64,000 nt of DNA from JAOZHU01 sp964632845 (GCA_964632845.1 CAZWDU010000003.1:124001-188000), one strand, 5' to 3'. Positions 27,081 to 36,754 are shown, numbered from the stretch's first letter. Translations and numbers: made by a program. Notes: a model not told the origin generated them from the sequence alone.

Positions 27081-28760
27081 TTATACTTCTGCTTTGGACA
27101 AAAGTTCTTCTGCGTTATTAACTGCGACTCGATAGAAAACGATGGTTATAACAGCGGCGATAACTCCGCTTACAGCCGTAGCCAAGTACGGGTCTATAAA
27201 TGCACTGAACAAGCTGGGCACAACTGTTGAAAGCGCGTATGGCACAAAGGGCGCCAGCACAGCTAAAGCAGCTAAACCACATGTAACCAAGCTCACTATA
27301 GCCCATTTTGAGCGTATCATTCTCGGTCTAGGCACTTCGGTGAAGTCAGCGCCTTTTATACCGTTTGATAACGAAATTGTTCCTACTACAAATACTAGGA
27401 AAGCTGGCTCCAAGAACGCGATTATTGTAGCACGCAGTGACGGCTGATAAAGTATTGTTCCAACGGAGCCTGTGATTGCTAAAACCAACAGAGAGAAGAG
27501 AACCATGAAAGAATACTTGCTTTTCATTAAGTTTTTAGCTGATATGGGAGAGGCGTAAAGTCGCCAAACGGCCTGTCCTTCTTCGCCTATCATAAAGTTG
27601 CCTAAGCTCAGAGCCAAAATGAATGCTGGAAAGAGAAAAGTTATTGCTGTCATGGACAGCGAGAATCCAGCTGGAACGGGTTCATTTGCAAAGTTAATAG
27701 ATTGCATCAGGGGCACCATGATTACCACGATAGGCACTATGAAAACCGTCATTAACTCTCGTCGACGCGTGAACGCTTTCAAATCTTTTCTAATCAACGC
27801 GGCTTCAACGGCGGAAAAACCGATTTTTCCCAAGAAGCCAGTTTTAGGAGCGTAAACTCCGCGTGAAACTGTTATCGACGGCGGCTCATAAAGTCCAAAC
27901 CGCTTGTTCAGGACAACAGCGAGGAAAAACAAACATGCGATAAAACAGAGAGAAAGAGCTAGGAAAACGAATCCTTCCAGCAGCACTCCAGAAGTTAAAT
28001 AGAATAGCGTTATACCCAACCACACGAACGGCACAAACCAAACCGTGCTCTGAGCTGAAGCAATGGTTTGGATAAATGTTAAGGCGCCAACTCCAGAGGT
28101 CACGTAGAAATAGCCAGCGTAGAAAATAATGAAAAATAATAGGGAGCCAGCGAAGCGCACCCACACTGCTGCGCGTCCACTAGACTTGTAGACGGCTCCT
28201 ATGAATCGTACTTGCAGGATTCTGAAGATCTCGGTGATAGCGCTAGCCATGAAAGCCGCACCGAGCAAAGCAAGCAGCGTTAACACTGCTGCGACAACCT
28301 GGCCAATGACCACGGAGAAGATGAGTATTGTTGAGCCGATGAATATGATTGAAGCTAACGGGAACCCCATCAGATTTGCTAGAATGGATGCTAAAGCGTG
28401 CTCTTGCCAAGTTATAGGCAGCCAATACGGCACTTGAAGTGAGAACTTGACGCCGCTGCGCTGAATCTGCTGCAGCATCGTGAAAACCAAGTTGTAAATC
28501 AAAACGAGAGTCGGCAAAGAAAGGAAAAGACTTACAGTTCCCTGCTGGAACATTGGTAACAGATCAGGTTCAGCTACTGTAGCAAAATTATACACAACGC
28601 ATACTAATATGCCAACTGCCACGCCGAGGGCTAAGGCAACCCAGTAAGCCCAGTAAGCGAAAAACTTGTTCTCGCGGAACTTGGTGACTTTACTCCCCCT
28701 GATAAGCCTGCCAGATTTCCTGTCAACCTGCATCAGGGTAAGCACGTTTTTCCAGTTCAT
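27081..28760 (-). CDS. ABC-2-type permease, large
   Basis: A 559-residue integral membrane protein with about twelve hydrophobic helices in two groups, typical of archaeal ABC-2 exporters. A cytoplasmic loop (AALIRKDLKAFTRRRELM) near residue 310 resembles the coupling segment. Its start overlaps the end of the ATPase gene by 4 nt. Substrate unknown; drugs, lipids or peptides are possible. Confidence 0.8.
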   Translation of the reverse strand: MNWKNVLTLMQVDRKSGRLIRGSKVTKFRENKFFAYWAYWVALALGVAVGILVCVVYNFATVAEPDLLPMFQQGTVSLFLSLPTLVLIYNLVFTMLQQIQRSGVKFSLQVPYWLPITWQEHALASILANLMGFPLASIIFIGSTILIFSVVIGQVVAAVLTLLALLGAAFMASAITEIFRILQVRFIGAVYKSSGRAAVWVRFAGSLLFFIIFYAGYFYVTSGVGALTFIQTIASAQSTVWFVPFVWLGITLFYLTSGVLLEGFVFLALSLCFIACLFFLAVVLNKRFGLYEPPSITVSRGVYAPKTGFLGKIGFSAVEAALIRKDLKAFTRRRELMTVFIVPIVVIMVPLMQSINFANEPVPAGFSLSMTAITFLFPAFILALSLGNFMIGEEGQAVWRLYASPISAKNLMKSKYSFMVLFSLLVLAITGSVGTILYQPSLRATIIAFLEPAFLVFVVGTISLSNGIKGADFTEVPRPRMIRSKWAIVSLVTCGLAALAVLAPFVPYALSTVVPSLFSAFIDPYLATAVSGVIAAVITIVFYRVAVNNAEELLSKAEV

Positions 28761-29530
28761 TTCAACAGTTCCTCAACAACCGCCCGTATGTCGCCTGTAC
28801 CTGTTAACTTCAAGAAAATGTCTTCCAGACCAGAATCAGGCAGCGCCGCCATCTGCCGCAACTCGCTCATGTTGCCTAACGCCAAAAGCTGCCCCTTGTA
28901 CATGATGCCCACGCGGTCACACATAGCCTGAGCAATCTCCAGCACGTGTGTAGAGATTATTGTGGTCACGCCCTGTGCCTTCAATTCCTGCAGAAAATCT
29001 TTCACTATCCGCGCTGACCTTGGGTCTAAAGCGTTCAACGGCTCATCCATAATCAACAGTTTGGGTTTATGCAGAAATGCGGCAATCAATGCGATTTTCT
29101 GCTTCATGCCTTCCGAGTAACCAGTAATCATATCGCCCTCTCTGCCTTCCAGCTGAAGAGCCTTCAAATACTCGTTAATGCGAGCCTTCTTCTCCTCAGC
29201 CTGCATGCCATACACATCGCCTACGAAATCCAAGTATTCAATTCCAGTCAAGAACTCGTAGAGACGCGGAGCCTCAGGAACGTAGCCTATTTGCTGCTTT
29301 ACAGCCACAGGGTCTGTTTGTACATCAGTTCCTAACACGGTAACGGAACCTGCCTCAGGCCGAACTAAACCTAAAAGCATCTTCATAGTTGTGGATTTGC
29401 CAGAGCCATTGGGTCCCAGCAAACCGAATACTTCACCCTTTTTTATGGCTAAATCAACGTTATTCACGGCTAAAATCTCGTTGTAACGTTTCACAACGCC
29501 CTTCAACTCAACCGCGTGCACAGTGTCCAT
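28757..29530 (-). CDS. ABC transporter ATP-binding protein
   Basis: A 257-residue ATPase with Walker A GPNGSGKST, signature TGYSEGMKQK (SGG replaced by SEG), Walker B KLLIMDEP and switch histidine STHV. It is the motor for the membrane protein at 27081 and is its first gene. CcmA/NatA-like. Confidence 0.9.
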   Translation of the reverse strand: MDTVHAVELKGVVKRYNEILAVNNVDLAIKKGEVFGLLGPNGSGKSTTMKMLLGLVRPEAGSVTVLGTDVQTDPVAVKQQIGYVPEAPRLYEFLTGIEYLDFVGDVYGMQAEEKKARINEYLKALQLEGREGDMITGYSEGMKQKIALIAAFLHKPKLLIMDEPLNALDPRSARIVKDFLQELKAQGVTTIISTHVLEIAQAMCDRVGIMYKGQLLALGNMSELRQMAALPDSGLEDIFLKLTGTGDIRAVVEELLK

Positions 29531-29607
29531 GTCGCTCTACATCCCGTTCACAATAGGAAAATGATCAATATTTAAGCCTAATGCAACTACCGCCGCAAAA
29601 AAAACGT

Positions 29608-30012
29608 TTACGCTTTCTGAATTAGCTCAATCAGCGTGCCGTCAGGGTCTTCCACGAAAGCAATCAGCGAGCCAGACGCGCTGAGCCTAAACGGTTCATC
29701 AGTTATCGTAACGTTTGCCTTGCGCATCGCAGCAATCGTCTCAGCCATGTCCTTGACTTCGAAGGCTATGTGGTCGAACACGCGGACTTCGTAGTCAGGC
29801 TGGCTGAATTTTTTCTGGTTACGGTATAAAGTCAACTCAAGCGTGGAGCCTCTTGCCTCGGGGTCTCGGAGAGAGGCGATTTCAGCGTTGTTCTGCGGTA
29901 TCTCACGCCGACTAACAACCTTAAGTCCCAATAGCTGCGTGTAAAAGTTTATTGACCGCTCCATGTTGCTTGTGCGGATGCTCGTGTGAATAAACATGCC
30001 TAACTTCTCCAT
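29608..30012 (-). CDS. VOC-family (glyoxalase I-like) protein
   Basis: A 134-residue protein with one complete pair of beta-alpha-beta-beta-beta units. Predicted metal ligands are His at FIHTSIR and FDHIAFEV, and the closing Glu in DPDGTLIELIQ. It could be lactoylglutathione lyase-like or methylmalonyl-CoA epimerase-like. The second ATG (29997, MFIHTSIR) follows GGAG and is a plausible alternative start. Confidence 0.8.
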   Translation of the reverse strand: MEKLGMFIHTSIRTSNMERSINFYTQLLGLKVVSRREIPQNNAEIASLRDPEARGSTLELTLYRNQKKFSQPDYEVRVFDHIAFEVKDMAETIAAMRKANVTITDEPFRLSASGSLIAFVEDPDGTLIELIQKA

Positions 30013-30218
30013 AGTTTTTTATGAACACTGTTGCTTTTTATTATTTACGTTTCTGAAGATTTTGCCGCCGTCGCTGTACTCGCCTTTACTTTGGATTAAG
30101 CTGGGTAGAGACTCGCACCAATTCAGGTTTCAATCCTGTGAAAGTATGAAGCAGGTAGCAAAATTTTTAGCCTCAAAATCGTTAATTCACCACGTACCAG
30201 GTTGAATGAGGGAAAAGG

Positions 30219-30650
30219 ATGAGCTACGTAAAATTAGATTTTGGTAGAAATCTTGTTGTGCGTGCTAAACACAATTCGGACATAGTTGAATTCTTGACTG
30301 AAGTGGCAAAAGAGAATAAGATAATGACCGCAACCTTTACGGCAATAGGTGCTTTAAAATATGCGAAGCTTGGATTTTATGACCAAGAGACACATGAATA
30401 TGTGGAGACCCTGATTTCGTCTCCTCACGAAATTGCAAGTTGTGTGGGTAATATTTCCATGAAAGAAGGCGAAGCCTTTGTCCATGCACATGCAGTCTTA
30501 GCCGACCGCGATGGAAATACAAAAGCTGGACACCTGCTGGAGGGAAAAGTTTTTGCTGCCGAAATCCACCTGACCGAACTGTTAGGAACAAAAATTGTAC
30601 GAAAAAATGACGCTGTAACAGGCTTGTCGCTTTGGGACATTCAAGTTTGA
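30219..30650 (+). CDS. PPC/DUF296 domain protein
   Basis: A 143-residue single-domain PPC (plant and prokaryote conserved) protein. It has FTAIGALKYAKLGFYD, the metal-binding VHAHAVLAD and HLLEGKVFAAEIHL segments. Homologues form trimers and bind metal; prokaryotic function is unclear, with a DNA-binding role known only for plant fusions. Monocistronic by spacing. Confidence 0.85.
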   Translation: MSYVKLDFGRNLVVRAKHNSDIVEFLTEVAKENKIMTATFTAIGALKYAKLGFYDQETHEYVETLISSPHEIASCVGNISMKEGEAFVHAHAVLADRDGNTKAGHLLEGKVFAAEIHLTELLGTKIVRKNDAVTGLSLWDIQV

Positions 30651-30740
30651 ACAAATATTACATTTTTCACCCACAAACGCGTTGTACATAGTGTTGCTGA
30701 ATATAAGGAAGTTGGAACTTTGGCAGGCAACGGTACGCGT

Positions 30741-31958
30741 TCAGGATATTGTAGCTCGTTTTCTCGCTGTTTTTGACAGGGCAAAGACGATGCCAGACAC
30801 CAACAAGACCAAACTCAGAGACGCAAATAGCCCCATGTATTGCAAGTTAGCTGCGAGAATTACGCCGCTTACTATCGGTCCAAGCGTTTGCCCGACATCC
30901 ATCATGGTACTGAGGAACCCCATTGACGCTCCGATTAAGCTGGAGGGTACTATTTCGCTAATCAGCGGCGACGTGGAAGAAATAACCGCTGCGAAACCAA
31001 TACCATACGCGACGGAGAGGAGCAACAGTATTGGAAACTGCGTAGTGAACGGCACAGCCAACAAAATTAGACAACTCGCAACTGATCCGGTGATTATTGG
31101 GATGCGTCTACTAGTTTTGTCCGAAACCCTGCCCATAAAAGGTCTCGTAGCGATAAGTGCCACTATTTGGCTGCCTTGGATTACGCCGATGGAAAACGCG
31201 TCTAACCCCACAATTTCAGTCAAATAACCTACCAGAAAGAACTCCACTGCGCCAAACACGTAGTACTGGCTTGCCTGAATAAAACTAACGAACAGAACGC
31301 CGCGGTTCTTGGCAAGCCTTAACCACCCGCGAAACACTTGGCGCGTGGCGTTCACATTGGCAACAGGTGCAGCAGCAGCGTTTTTTCTTTCAGACAGAAA
31401 CAGCAAGGTTATGACGAACGCGGTAACGCCTGCGATGCCCACGGCTGAATAAAGCGTGTAAAAACTGTAGTCCGTCAAGAACAGAAGGTACCCGCCTAAA
31501 AAGGGGGCAGCTGCTCTACCAACTGCCGTAGCTGAGGAAAAAAGCGAAATACGTTCGCCCCGTTTTTCAGGAAATTGCTCCGCTAGGGTGGCTTCTGTAA
31601 CTGGAACGAAAACGGCGGTTGCGAAGCCGTGGTAAAAGCGGACAAGCAACAGTTGCCACCAAGCATTCACGAACAGATAAAGAAAAGGGGCAGATGCAAA
31701 AACGAAAGTGGAAAACAACAGGACTTTTCGTCTGCCGAAAACGTCTGAAAGCGACGCTGCAGGCAAACTGACAAGGATGCCGGGGACGGTTGAGATGGAA
31801 GCAACAAAACCTACGAAAGCATCAGGCGTGCCGAGGCTTGCCGCGAAAGGCTTCAAAACAGGATTCTTAGACAACGTTGAGCTTAGTATGGCGAATAAAC
31901 CCATTACGCAAAGTATCAAAAAGAATCGTTCATTGCCATTCTTCAGCCACGACTTCAT
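30741..31958 (-). CDS. MFS transporter
   Basis: About 405 residues with twelve hydrophobic helices. The MFS A-motif between helices 2 and 3 reads SDVFGRRKVLL, and the B-like arginine region follows in FYHGFATAVFVP. Tetracycline/multidrug exporter-like. The frame also opens at an ATG at 31985, but an AT-rich TATA-like tract lies only about 15 nt upstream of it, so the later ATG (MKSWLKNG) is preferred. Divergent from the ABC pair at 32110. Confidence 0.82.
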   Translation of the reverse strand: MKSWLKNGNERFFLILCVMGLFAILSSTLSKNPVLKPFAASLGTPDAFVGFVASISTVPGILVSLPAASLSDVFGRRKVLLFSTFVFASAPFLYLFVNAWWQLLLVRFYHGFATAVFVPVTEATLAEQFPEKRGERISLFSSATAVGRAAAPFLGGYLLFLTDYSFYTLYSAVGIAGVTAFVITLLFLSERKNAAAAPVANVNATRQVFRGWLRLAKNRGVLFVSFIQASQYYVFGAVEFFLVGYLTEIVGLDAFSIGVIQGSQIVALIATRPFMGRVSDKTSRRIPIITGSVASCLILLAVPFTTQFPILLLLSVAYGIGFAAVISSTSPLISEIVPSSLIGASMGFLSTMMDVGQTLGPIVSGVILAANLQYMGLFASLSLVLLVSGIVFALSKTARKRATIS

Positions 31959-32109
31959 CGTCAGGTCAACGTCAACTATGAGCATACAAGGAGTATTTTT
32001 CGTTTTTGTGCGTTTTCAAGAGCAGTCGACCAACGTTATTGATGGCGAACCGCAAATAACTATAAATCTACGTTCAATATTCCCAGCTTCTAACAGTGAC
32101 GAAAACTCA

Positions 32110-33099
32110 ATGACTAACGTTATTGAAACTAACCAGCTAACGCGAGCGTTCAACTCGCTCACGGCAGTTGACAAATTGAACATCACGGTTGAATCAGGCG
32201 AAATTTTCGGTTTGCTTGGACCTAACGGCGCGGGAAAAACCACAACCATTTCCATGTTGTGCACCATATTGAAGCCAACAGCGGGAACCGCAAAAGTCAA
32301 CGGCTTCGACATCGTAAAAGAAGCCACGCAGGTGCGCAAGTCCATAGGCATAGTTTTCCAAGACCCAAGCGTGGACGACAGGTTAACGGGACGAGAAAAC
32401 CTCTATATGCACGCCAACCTCTACGGTGTTCCAGCAAGCGAACAGAAAAGCCGCATTGAACACGTGCTTAAGCTGGTTGAACTGCAGGACAGGGCAGACG
32501 ACCTTTTGCGGACTTACTCGGGCGGCATGCGCCGAAGGCTGGAACTTGCACGCGGCTTAATCCACTATCCCAAGGTGCTTTTTTTGGATGAGCCCACGCT
32601 GGGGCTTGACCCGCAGACAAGAGACCACGTTTGGCGGTACATACGCGAACTGAAAGAAAGCCATGACATAACTGTGGTGTTAACCACGCATTACATGGAT
32701 GAGGCGGACAGGCTTTCCGACCGCATAGCCATAATGGACTACGGCAAAATCATCGCGCTTGACACGCCTACTAAGCTGAAGGAAACACTCGAAGGCGACG
32801 TAGTAATAGTTAAAACAAACAATCCTACCGCGCTTGCAGCGTTGGCTACTGAAAAAATGGGATTGCAGAAAACCCACTTAGTCAATGGAACAGTAGAAAT
32901 CACCGTGCGAAACGGCGAAAGCACGTTACCGAGGATAGTTGAAACAGCTACACAAAACAAAATTTATATTGAATCGATATCTTTACGGGCGCCAAACCTT
33001 GAAGACGTTTTCTTGCATTACACGGGCAGAATGATACGCGCAGACAGCAGCAGAGAGCCACATGGCATCGCAGCGATAAAAAGGAGGACAGTGCGATGA
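32110..33099 (+). CDS. ABC transporter ATP-binding protein, DrrA-like
   Basis: A 329-residue ATPase from the ATG at 32110, with Walker A GPNGAGKTTT, signature TYSGGMRRR, Walker B VLFLDEP and switch TTHYMDEA. The C-terminal 80 residues are the DrrA-type regulatory extension. CTATAAATCT near 32061 is a TATA box in good position. The open frame extends to 31708 but is antisense to the MFS gene there. Cotranscribed with the permease at 33096. Confidence 0.92.
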   Translation: MTNVIETNQLTRAFNSLTAVDKLNITVESGEIFGLLGPNGAGKTTTISMLCTILKPTAGTAKVNGFDIVKEATQVRKSIGIVFQDPSVDDRLTGRENLYMHANLYGVPASEQKSRIEHVLKLVELQDRADDLLRTYSGGMRRRLELARGLIHYPKVLFLDEPTLGLDPQTRDHVWRYIRELKESHDITVVLTTHYMDEADRLSDRIAIMDYGKIIALDTPTKLKETLEGDVVIVKTNNPTALAALATEKMGLQKTHLVNGTVEITVRNGESTLPRIVETATQNKIYIESISLRAPNLEDVFLHYTGRMIRADSSREPHGIAAIKRRTVR

Positions 33100-33863
33100 C
33101 TGAACTGAGGGGCTTCTACACACTGTGGCTCCGCGAAGTCAAACGGTACCTGCGCGACAGAACCCGCATAATCAGCAGTTTCTTTCAACCGTTGCTGTGG
33201 CTTGTAGTGTTCGGCGTCGGCATCGGTTCCAGCATGGGCAGCGCAGTAACAATTCCAGGCTTGACTTATCAGCAGTTGATTTTCCCAGGCATAATCGGGC
33301 AAACACTGCTTTTCACTTCCATGTTCATGGGCATTTCAGTTATCTGGGACAAGGAATTCGGTTTCATGAAGGAAATCTTGGTTGCACCTGTTTCGCGCAT
33401 GACCATATTTCTTGGCAAAATGGTCGGAGACAGCACCGACGCTCTCATTCAAGGAGTAATCGTGCTTGTCCTTGGCTTAGCGTTGGGAATGCCAGTAGAC
33501 ATAGTCACGTTTCTCATGTGCTTACCTGTTATGCTACTCATCACTTTCGGCTTAGTCAGCATAGGCTTAACGATTGCGAGCTTCATGGGCAGTTTGGAAA
33601 GCTTCGGAGCCATACAGAGCTTCATTAACTTGCCACTGTTCTTCCTAAGCGGCGCGTTATTCCAAATCCAAAGCCTTCCCGACTGGATGCAAGCCATCGC
33701 AAAATTGAACCCACTGACTTACGGCGTGGACGCGTTGAGAACAATGATTTTGGGTGGAACGTGGCAGCCTCTGCAACCGTTGTACGTGAACTTGGCTGTC
33801 GTCGGCGTTTTCGATGCCGTTATGATAATCATCGGGACATGGGCGTTCACCAGAATGAAATAG
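33096..33863 (+). CDS. ABC-2-type permease, DrrB-like
   Basis: A 255-residue permease with six hydrophobic helices. The family motif LTYGVDALRTMILGG is near the C-terminus and FGFMKEILVAPVSR in the first cytoplasmic loop. It overlaps the ATPase stop by 4 nt (ATGA). The pair resembles daunorubicin-type exporters; the substrate is unknown. Confidence 0.9.
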   Translation: MTELRGFYTLWLREVKRYLRDRTRIISSFFQPLLWLVVFGVGIGSSMGSAVTIPGLTYQQLIFPGIIGQTLLFTSMFMGISVIWDKEFGFMKEILVAPVSRMTIFLGKMVGDSTDALIQGVIVLVLGLALGMPVDIVTFLMCLPVMLLITFGLVSIGLTIASFMGSLESFGAIQSFINLPLFFLSGALFQIQSLPDWMQAIAKLNPLTYGVDALRTMILGGTWQPLQPLYVNLAVVGVFDAVMIIIGTWAFTRMK

Positions 33864-34005
33864 CCATGCCATAACGTGAAAACCTAAGCAAGCAATCAAC
33901 CAAGATTCACGGCGCCTTTTTCTTAATCAATAAAATATGCTCCACTTGAATCAAGCGGGCAAATGAAAAAGGGAATTGAATACGCCGTTTTCCTGTTGCC
34001 GCGTG

Positions 34006-34290
34006 TTACTTGTTTGTCATCTCGTTGATTTGCTGTTCCATCATGTGTCCGCGACAGTAAACTGAAACTTTTGTGACGCCTGAAACTTTTTTTGCAGCGG
34101 TTTTTATGTCAGTGGCAAGTTTGAATGCTATGGGGCAGAAGGGACTGGTGGGGATGAATTCTACTTTGACTGTACCTGGCGCTTCTTCCTTCACGTTGGT
34201 TATCATCTGCATGTCAGCAAAGGTCATGCCTGTTTCGGGGTCAACTACTTTGCCTACTTCTTCGCGGACTTTAGCTTCCAAGTCTGTCAA
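34006..34290 (-). CDS. MIP18/DUF59 (PaaD-like) Fe-S cluster assembly protein
   Basis: A 94-residue protein with VDPETGMTFADM near residue 16 and FIPTSPFCPIAFKL carrying the conserved Cys of the family. SufT/MIP18-type proteins help mature iron-sulfur proteins. TTTATATGTTG upstream at about 34340 is a likely TATA box. Stands alone. Confidence 0.85.
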   Translation of the reverse strand: MTDLEAKVREEVGKVVDPETGMTFADMQMITNVKEEAPGTVKVEFIPTSPFCPIAFKLATDIKTAAKKVSGVTKVSVYCRGHMMEQQINEMTNK

Positions 34291-34404
34291 ACCTGTTCCA
34301 CGCTCATCTTTTTCCTTTCAAGAGAAAACAAACTGAGTACAACATATAAATTGTTGTTTAATGCTTAAAAGGGAATCGCTGGAGCATAGTCAGCGGTGAT
34401 TAAC

Positions 34405-34830
34405 ATGAATGATGAAGCGTGTATTTTCTGTAGGATAGCCCGCAAACAAGCGTCGGCTAGTTTGGTTTACGAAGATGAAAGCGCGTTAGCCTTTCTTGAC
34501 GTTAACCCGCTCAGTGAGGGTCATACGCTGGTTGTGCCTATAGAGCATTATGCAACCATCTTTGATGTTCCAGAGGAACTTATTGCGCATGTACACAGAA
34601 TTGTCAAGCAAGTCGCCATCGCCGTTAAGGAAGCTACACGGGCGGACGGCATCAGCATAATTCAACAGAATGGAAAGGCCGCTGACCAAGACATTTTCCA
34701 CCTACACGTTCATGTTATCCCGAGGTTTGAGGGCCAGAAACTGACGCGAACCAAGGGAATTTCTGAAGCTAATAGGGAAAGACTTGATCAAGTTGCAACC
34801 AACATAAAAAAACATATGAAAACAAATTGA
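34405..34830 (+). CDS. HIT-family hydrolase
   Basis: A 141-residue histidine-triad protein with CIFCRI near the N-terminus and the catalytic triad HLHVHVIPR near residue 95. It hydrolyses nucleoside phosphoramidates or dinucleoside polyphosphates. An in-frame GTG at 34396 belongs to the GCGGTGAT ribosome-binding site, so the ATG at 34405 is used. The 191 bp that follow (34831-35021) contain no recognisable gene. Confidence 0.92.
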   Translation: MNDEACIFCRIARKQASASLVYEDESALAFLDVNPLSEGHTLVVPIEHYATIFDVPEELIAHVHRIVKQVAIAVKEATRADGISIIQQNGKAADQDIFHLHVHVIPRFEGQKLTRTKGISEANRERLDQVATNIKKHMKTN

Positions 34831-35021
34831 GCACACAGAAGGGCTGACGACAACTTAAGCAAACACTAACACAGCATATTTGGAGCATAATAGGCAACTT
34901 TACAGGGTTATGTAAGCTGTCGGTAATTTAGTTGGCTTTTGTTAAGAAGGGTTGAAGAGCTAAAAAGAACGAGAGTTTGTATGCAATGGTTTGGAGCTTA
35001 GATTCTGGCTAAGGACTTGTT

Positions 35022-35393
35022 TTACTGATCAGTGTTGCGTGTGTGCCGTTCAAGGAAAGATTGGACCATTTGGCGCTGAGCATTTGCTATTTGGGTTTCG
35101 TGCTTGCGATCACTTGATTCTTTAATGAAGGCTGCTAATGTGTCTAGGAGTTTCTTTCCATCGTTTGTTATTTCATAAATGCCGTGCTGGTGCTTTTCAA
35201 CTAGCCCTATGTCTAAGAGTCTGAGCAGGTTATTTGCTAGAGCTGATTTTTCTAGTCCTGAAATTTCTTTTAGGTTTTTGAATGTTTGTGGTTCGATGTA
35301 TAGGTGAGTTAAGATTTTGAACCTACTTTCGTTAGCTAAGGCTTTTGCAACAGCTATTGCTTCTTTTTTGAGCATGCTGAGGTTGTCAGTCAA
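35022..35393 (-). CDS. ArsR-like winged-helix transcriptional regulator
   Basis: A 123-residue protein with a winged-helix domain (ALANESRFKILTHLYIEPQTF; KEISGLEKSALANNLLRLLD) and a helical tail. It probably starts with TTG at 35393 after AGAGGA; the ATG at 35375 is an alternative. It overlaps the upstream effector-binding-like gene by 8 nt. Together they look like a sensor and regulator pair. Confidence 0.8.
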   Translation of the reverse strand: MTDNLSMLKKEAIAVAKALANESRFKILTHLYIEPQTFKNLKEISGLEKSALANNLLRLLDIGLVEKHQHGIYEITNDGKKLLDTLAAFIKESSDRKHETQIANAQRQMVQSFLERHTRNTDQ

Positions 35394-35901
35394 TTTTTTT
35401 TTCCTCTATTGGTATGTAAGCCTGTAGTATACAATCGGGGTCATCAAGACTTTTAGTTTTTTCATCGTATCTCCAAAGCATATAGCCGTGTGATTCCTTG
35501 TATTTTGAAGTTGGAAGCCATTTGTTGTAAATGTCATTTAGACTTGTAATGAATTCCGGTCCCTTTATTTTGAAAACCGCGTATTTTGTTCTTGGTAATT
35601 CTTTGTAAAAGAACGCGATTGGAGTTACTGCTGGTTTACTCACTTCTATTCCAGCGAAGACTGTGTACTCCTTGGTATCCGCGTATTCTTCGGTTTGAAT
35701 ATGTGCTTCCCACGAAACATTTTTTTCAATTATGATGTTCGCTAATTCAGCCCTATGTGTAGAATAGATTTTGCAGAATCTTTCCCAGAGGCGTCCAATC
35801 TCGTTTTTTATGCTGCCCTCTTCATGGCTGTGACAGGGATTGCCATAGTAAATACACCCCAGTAACTTCAAAGAAAGTGGTTTGGTTATGAGTGGTCTCA
35901 T
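35386..35901 (-). CDS. GyrI-like effector-binding domain protein
   Basis: A 171-residue protein with the AraC effector-binding/GyrI fold: KPLSLKLLGCIYYGNP, YTVFAGIEVSKP, RTKYAVFKIKGP, then the closing YMLWRYDEKTKSLD and QAYIPIEEK. Such proteins bind hydrophobic ligands. It is translated just ahead of the ArsR-like regulator, so it may sense a small molecule for it (inference). Confidence 0.75.
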   Translation of the reverse strand: MRPLITKPLSLKLLGCIYYGNPCHSHEEGSIKNEIGRLWERFCKIYSTHRAELANIIIEKNVSWEAHIQTEEYADTKEYTVFAGIEVSKPAVTPIAFFYKELPRTKYAVFKIKGPEFITSLNDIYNKWLPTSKYKESHGYMLWRYDEKTKSLDDPDCILQAYIPIEEKKID

Positions 35902-35945
35902 TTTTTCGTCATACAGTAAAAAAGAGCAGAGTCTTGATTAATCTT

Positions 35946-36431
35946 TTACTGCTCGTCATAGTACTCTGGAGGTTCGCCTTCGGGTGGCAGCCATTCGCCG
36001 TAAGCATGGAACCGTTCGGGAACCACAATGTCTTTGACTCTGTCGCAGGTGGGAAAGTAGACTTTCAAGTCAAGAACGGGTGTTCCGTCAAAGGCGTCTA
36101 TCTGGTTAACCACCACAATTCCTTTTTCGTGATCGACTTTGTTGATTTTGCAGACTGTGATGTTTATTGGGTTGGGTCTAACTGGGCATCTTGTGGCGAA
36201 AAGTCCTGTAAGAACGTTTGGGGCGTAGGGCGGTTTTATTTGCATGTCTACTTTGTCTCTGTAGTGGGCGTATTTGTTGCCCCACCACACTACCATGATG
36301 TGGCTAAAATTGTCTACCTCCAAGAGGGCGTCTTTGTATTTGTCTTCGAGTTGCACTTCGATTTCTTTTCCACGTTTCACATATCCAATTGGGTGTACAT
36401 TGTAATTTTCGCTCATTTTCATCACGCCCAT
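35946..36431 (-). CDS. TrmO/TsaA-like tRNA methyltransferase
   Basis: About 161 residues with the family motifs VHPIGYVKRG, FATRCPVRPNPI and DAFDGTPVLDLKVYFP. TrmO uses SAM to methylate N6-threonylcarbamoyladenosine at tRNA position 37. The bacterial C-terminal domain is absent, as usual in archaea. ATGs at 36422 and 36416 are alternatives; the GTGAT before the latter could be its ribosome-binding site. Confidence 0.85.
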   Translation of the reverse strand: MGVMKMSENYNVHPIGYVKRGKEIEVQLEDKYKDALLEVDNFSHIMVVWWGNKYAHYRDKVDMQIKPPYAPNVLTGLFATRCPVRPNPINITVCKINKVDHEKGIVVVNQIDAFDGTPVLDLKVYFPTCDRVKDIVVPERFHAYGEWLPPEGEPPEYYDEQ

Positions 36432-36477
36432 TTAATCAGATAGCACGGCATATAAATTTTCCTATAAAATATGAATA

Positions 36478-36501
36478 ATATTCCGTATTTATTCGGAATA
36501 T
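36478..36501. promoter_or_regulatory. 8-bp inverted repeat, candidate operator upstream of trmO
   Basis: ATATTCCG and CGGAATAT flank an 8-nt AT-rich spacer, 47 bp from the trmO start. A TATA-like TATAAATTTTCC lies between it and the gene. The perfect dyad in a promoter region suggests a dimeric winged-helix protein; the nearby ArsR-like protein is a candidate. Confidence 0.45.
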
Positions 36502-36556
36502 AGCCAAACCGTTTAACTGTGAACCAACTAATTTTTAACAGCGCTAACCCCTTGAG

Positions 36557-36727
36557 ATGGTGATAATTAAGGCAACACAAATTGACGCCAAAATCGTTGA
36601 TGTAACCCAGAAACATGGAAAAACGCTCAATAGCCTGTTGAAACGCCAAGCATATTTGGAGCCTAATAGAAATAGTATGCAGAAACCAGTAGGGGGTCTA
36701 CCCGAAGTATCCACAGCCTATTTATAG
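36557..36727 (+). CDS. possible small protein, ribbon-helix-helix-like start
   Basis: A 56-codon frame that begins MVIIKATQIDAKIVDVTQKH and ends in an ordinary tail. The first 30 residues loosely resemble ribbon-helix-helix N-termini. No ribosome-binding site. It is the only substantial frame in the 345-bp stretch between trmO and the ATP-grasp gene. Could be a remnant. Confidence 0.25.
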   Translation: MVIIKATQIDAKIVDVTQKHGKTLNSLLKRQAYLEPNRNSMQKPVGGLPEVSTAYL

Positions 36728-36731
36728 TATT

Positions 36732-36754
36732 TAAAAGGGGGCTATAGACTCCCC
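36732..36754 (-). terminator. GC hairpin followed by T-run after the ATP-grasp gene
   Basis: On the minus strand GGGG and CCCC arms flank a 10-nt loop and are followed by CTTTTAAATA, 22 nt beyond the stop of the gene at 36777. It resembles an intrinsic terminator. Confidence 0.4.

Noticed and set aside
30682..31227. 181-codon plus-strand frame
   Set aside because: Antisense to the MFS carrier; its composition is what the reverse of hydrophobic codons gives.
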